From Lysobacteraceae bacterium (GTDB lineage: Bacteria > Pseudomonadota > Gammaproteobacteria > Steroidobacterales > Steroidobacteraceae), in the NCBI GenBank assembly GCA_012516015.1, contig JAAYXG010000338.1:1-7022 (forward strand): a stretch of DNA of 7,022 nt. The letters are read 5' to 3'. Made by a program: the position numbers and the translations under genes. Positions 5,684 to 7,022 of the stretch are shown here, in pieces (within the stretch, counting starts at the first letter, position 1; each line of letters begins with the position of its first letter). The notes below the pieces were generated by a model that made no database searches, had not been told where the DNA came from, and saw nothing but the letters and a program-made list of their open reading frames with translations.

Positions 5684-6742
5684 ATGGAAGACAGAACCGA
5701 TTTGGGAGCGGAGTCCGGCGATGCGACGAGTGGCGGCACGCAGGCTGGCGCAGGCTCGCGTACGCGCATCGGTCTCGATGTCGGCACGAGCAAAGTCGTC
5801 ACCGCCAAAGGCGATTCGAAGAAATTCGAAACGAGCGCGCAGCTGAACGCGTTTTTCGTCGTGCCGTACAGCTCGCTGCACGAATCCTCCTTGAAGCAAA
5901 GCAAGATGGCGTTCTATCGCGAAGGCGACGAGCTCGTCGTCTACGGATCGGATGCGGAGAAGTTCGCGCACATGTTCAACGCCGAGGTGCGCCGCCCGAT
6001 GGCGAAAGGAATCTTGAACCCCGGCGAGCCGGCGGCGGCGCACGTGCTCGAGACGATTCTCGGATCGCTGGTCCCGGCTGCGCCGACGCCCGGGGAGATG
6101 ATCGCGTTCTCGGTGCCCGCGGCGGCGCGCGAGATGGGTGCCGAGCTCACCTATCACGAAGAGACGATTAAGCAGTACTTGCGCGATCGCGGCTACACGC
6201 CGCTCGCCGTGAACGAAGGCCTTGCTGTCGTGCTTGCCGAGCTCTCGAAGGAGAACTTCACCGGTATCGGCATCTCGTGCGGCGGCGGCATGTGCAACGT
6301 GGCGTTCTCGTTCCTCTCGATTCCGTCGCTCACGTTCAGCATCCCGCACGGCGGGGACTTCATCGACAGCTCGGTCGGCACGGTCGTGCACGAGCCCGCG
6401 ACGCGCGTCAAGGCGATCAAGGAAGAGACGTTGGATCTGGATCGTCCGACGAACGACAAGATCGACAAGGCGCTGCACATCTACTACGACAAGCTCATCG
6501 ACATGCTCGTCGAGGAGCTCGCGCGTGCGGTGACGAAATCGCAGCGCCTGCCCCGCACGACCCAACCGTTGCCGATCGTTCTCGCGGGCGGCACGGCGAA
6601 ACCGAACGGGTTTCGTGATCGCTTCGAGAAGGCGCTGCGTCGTCGTCCGCTGCCGTTCCAGGTCTCCGACGTGCGTCTCGCGAGCGACCCGCTCACCGCA
6701 ACCGCCCGCGGTGCGCTCGTCGCCGCGCTCGCGGAGCGGTAA
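5684..6742 (+). CDS. Actin-like ATPase of the MreB/FtsA/Hsp70 superfamily, non-canonical
   Basis: This 352-residue protein is about the length of MreB (347). The nucleotide-binding motifs appear in order: phosphate-1 IGLDVGTSKVVT (29-40, D32, G34, T35), a connect-type segment VNEGLAVVLAEL (176-187), phosphate-2 IGISCGGGMCNVAF (195-208), GGDFIDSSV (223-231, like the GGDxxD of MreB) and the adenosine motif IVLAGGTAKPNG (298-309). Ser198 stands where actin, MreB and FtsA have Asp. Residues 1-27 form a Gly/Ala-rich, partly acidic tail; no signal peptide, membrane helix or FtsZ-binding-like tail is visible. It should act in the cytoplasm, possibly as a filament, but polymerisation is not shown by sequence. 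ATG 5684 has GAGGG 7 bases upstream, inside the end of the amidase gene, so translation of the two is probably coupled. Longer frames starting inside the amidase gene are out of phase with it and rejected. It is neither a standard mreB nor ftsA. Confidence 0.85.
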   Translation: MEDRTDLGAESGDATSGGTQAGAGSRTRIGLDVGTSKVVTAKGDSKKFETSAQLNAFFVVPYSSLHESSLKQSKMAFYREGDELVVYGSDAEKFAHMFNAEVRRPMAKGILNPGEPAAAHVLETILGSLVPAAPTPGEMIAFSVPAAAREMGAELTYHEETIKQYLRDRGYTPLAVNEGLAVVLAELSKENFTGIGISCGGGMCNVAFSFLSIPSLTFSIPHGGDFIDSSVGTVVHEPATRVKAIKEETLDLDRPTNDKIDKALHIYYDKLIDMLVEELARAVTKSQRLPRTTQPLPIVLAGGTAKPNGFRDRFEKALRRRPLPFQVSDVRLASDPLTATARGALVAALAER

Positions 6743-6748
6743 ACGTCT

Positions 6749-6763
6749 ACTCCGCGGCGGAGT
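6749..6763 (+). terminator. Short GC hairpin after the actin-like gene
   Basis: ACTCCG (6749-6754) and CGGAGT (6758-6763) form a perfect 6-bp stem with a 3-base loop, only 6 bases after the stop codon. No T-run follows (GCAGGAATATTC), so termination here is uncertain; it may instead shield the transcript end. Confidence 0.35.
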
Positions 6764-6797
6764 GCAGGAATATTCGCGCAGGGCGGGCCGTGTCTTT

Positions 6798-6939
6798 GCC
6801 GGGATCCCGGCCTGCGCGCACTGCTGTCCGGGGAAAATTGGATACCCACCTTCGTCGCTCTGGCGTAGGCCGGAGTCCGGGCCTCTGCGCGCATGGCGCG
6901 CCGCTTTTTGCCTGGATCCCGGCCTCCGCCGGGACGACA
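6798..6939. repeat. Cluster of diverged palindromic intergenic repeats (GGATCCCGGCCT...CCGGGA type)
   Basis: At least two, probably four, related units lie here. GCCGGGATCCCGGCCTGCGC (6799-6818) and TGGATCCCGGCCTCCGCCGG (6913-6932) share the core GGATCCCGGCCT. GCCGGAGTCCGGGCCTCTGC (6869-6888) and TGGATACCCACCTTCG (6839-6854) look like degraded copies. The best unit folds as CCCGGC/GCCGGG (6918-6923, 6928-6933). Read on the minus strand it encodes VPAEAGIQ, a well-known false peptide of this proteobacterial repeat class. These are non-coding elements often found between genes. Confidence 0.7.
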
Positions 6940-7022
6940 AGGTACTCAAGGCTCGCCACGTTCAAAGCGCCCGGCTTCTTCGCGAGTCTTCGCGTCACTC
7001 GTTGCGTCTGCGATTGTTCCCC
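6940..7022. other. Terminal stretch with nothing recognised
   Basis: After the repeat cluster no ribosome binding site with a plausible start, no RNA gene and no clear hairpin is seen before the window ends. It may be the upstream region of a gene lying outside the window. Confidence 0.3.

Noticed and set aside
5357..6949. A 530-codon open frame on the minus strand across the actin-like gene
   Set aside because: It is antisense to two well-supported genes, is extremely Arg-rich, lacks family motifs, and runs into the palindromic repeat. It is a typical by-product of high GC at third codon positions.

Overview
The window (GC-rich, tightly packed genes, gammaproteobacterial-type housekeeping families) looks like a chromosomal segment of a high-GC proteobacterium, most plausibly a gammaproteobacterium. 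That placement is inferred from gene content and repeat style, not from a marker gene. It holds five genes plus the 3' end of a sixth, and nothing looks like phage or plasmid.

Layout, left to right. Positions 1-333 are the C-terminal end of a CorC/HlyC-type transport-associated protein. After a 263-base gap with two small hairpins come uppP (undecaprenyl-diphosphate phosphatase) and, 13 bases later, a glutamate/aspartate-type cation symporter on the same strand. A terminator-like hairpin and a second, longer hairpin separate the symporter from a convergent minus-strand gene for a 249-residue cytoplasmic coiled-coil protein. That gene starts at a GTG with a clear ribosome binding site and has a perfect TATAAT upstream. 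A 545-base gap without a convincing gene follows; it is rich in perfect inverted repeats, including one that folds as a three-way junction. Next is a plus-strand two-gene operon with a 4-base gap: a membrane-anchored zinc amidase of the AmpD/PGRP fold with about 120 cytoplasmic residues in front of its membrane helix, and a non-canonical actin-like (MreB/FtsA/Hsp70 superfamily) ATPase. The last 280 bases hold no gene but carry several diverged copies of a short palindromic intergenic repeat.

How the genes may work together: uppP recycles the lipid carrier for peptidoglycan synthesis, the amidase should cut peptidoglycan stem peptides in the periplasm, and the actin-like protein should act in the cytoplasm. 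The amidase-actin operon is the most interesting part. It joins, in two co-translated genes, a periplasmic wall hydrolase with a cytoplasmic domain and a filament-type ATPase with an altered phosphate-2 motif. The divergent coiled-coil protein could be a third partner, but only position supports that.
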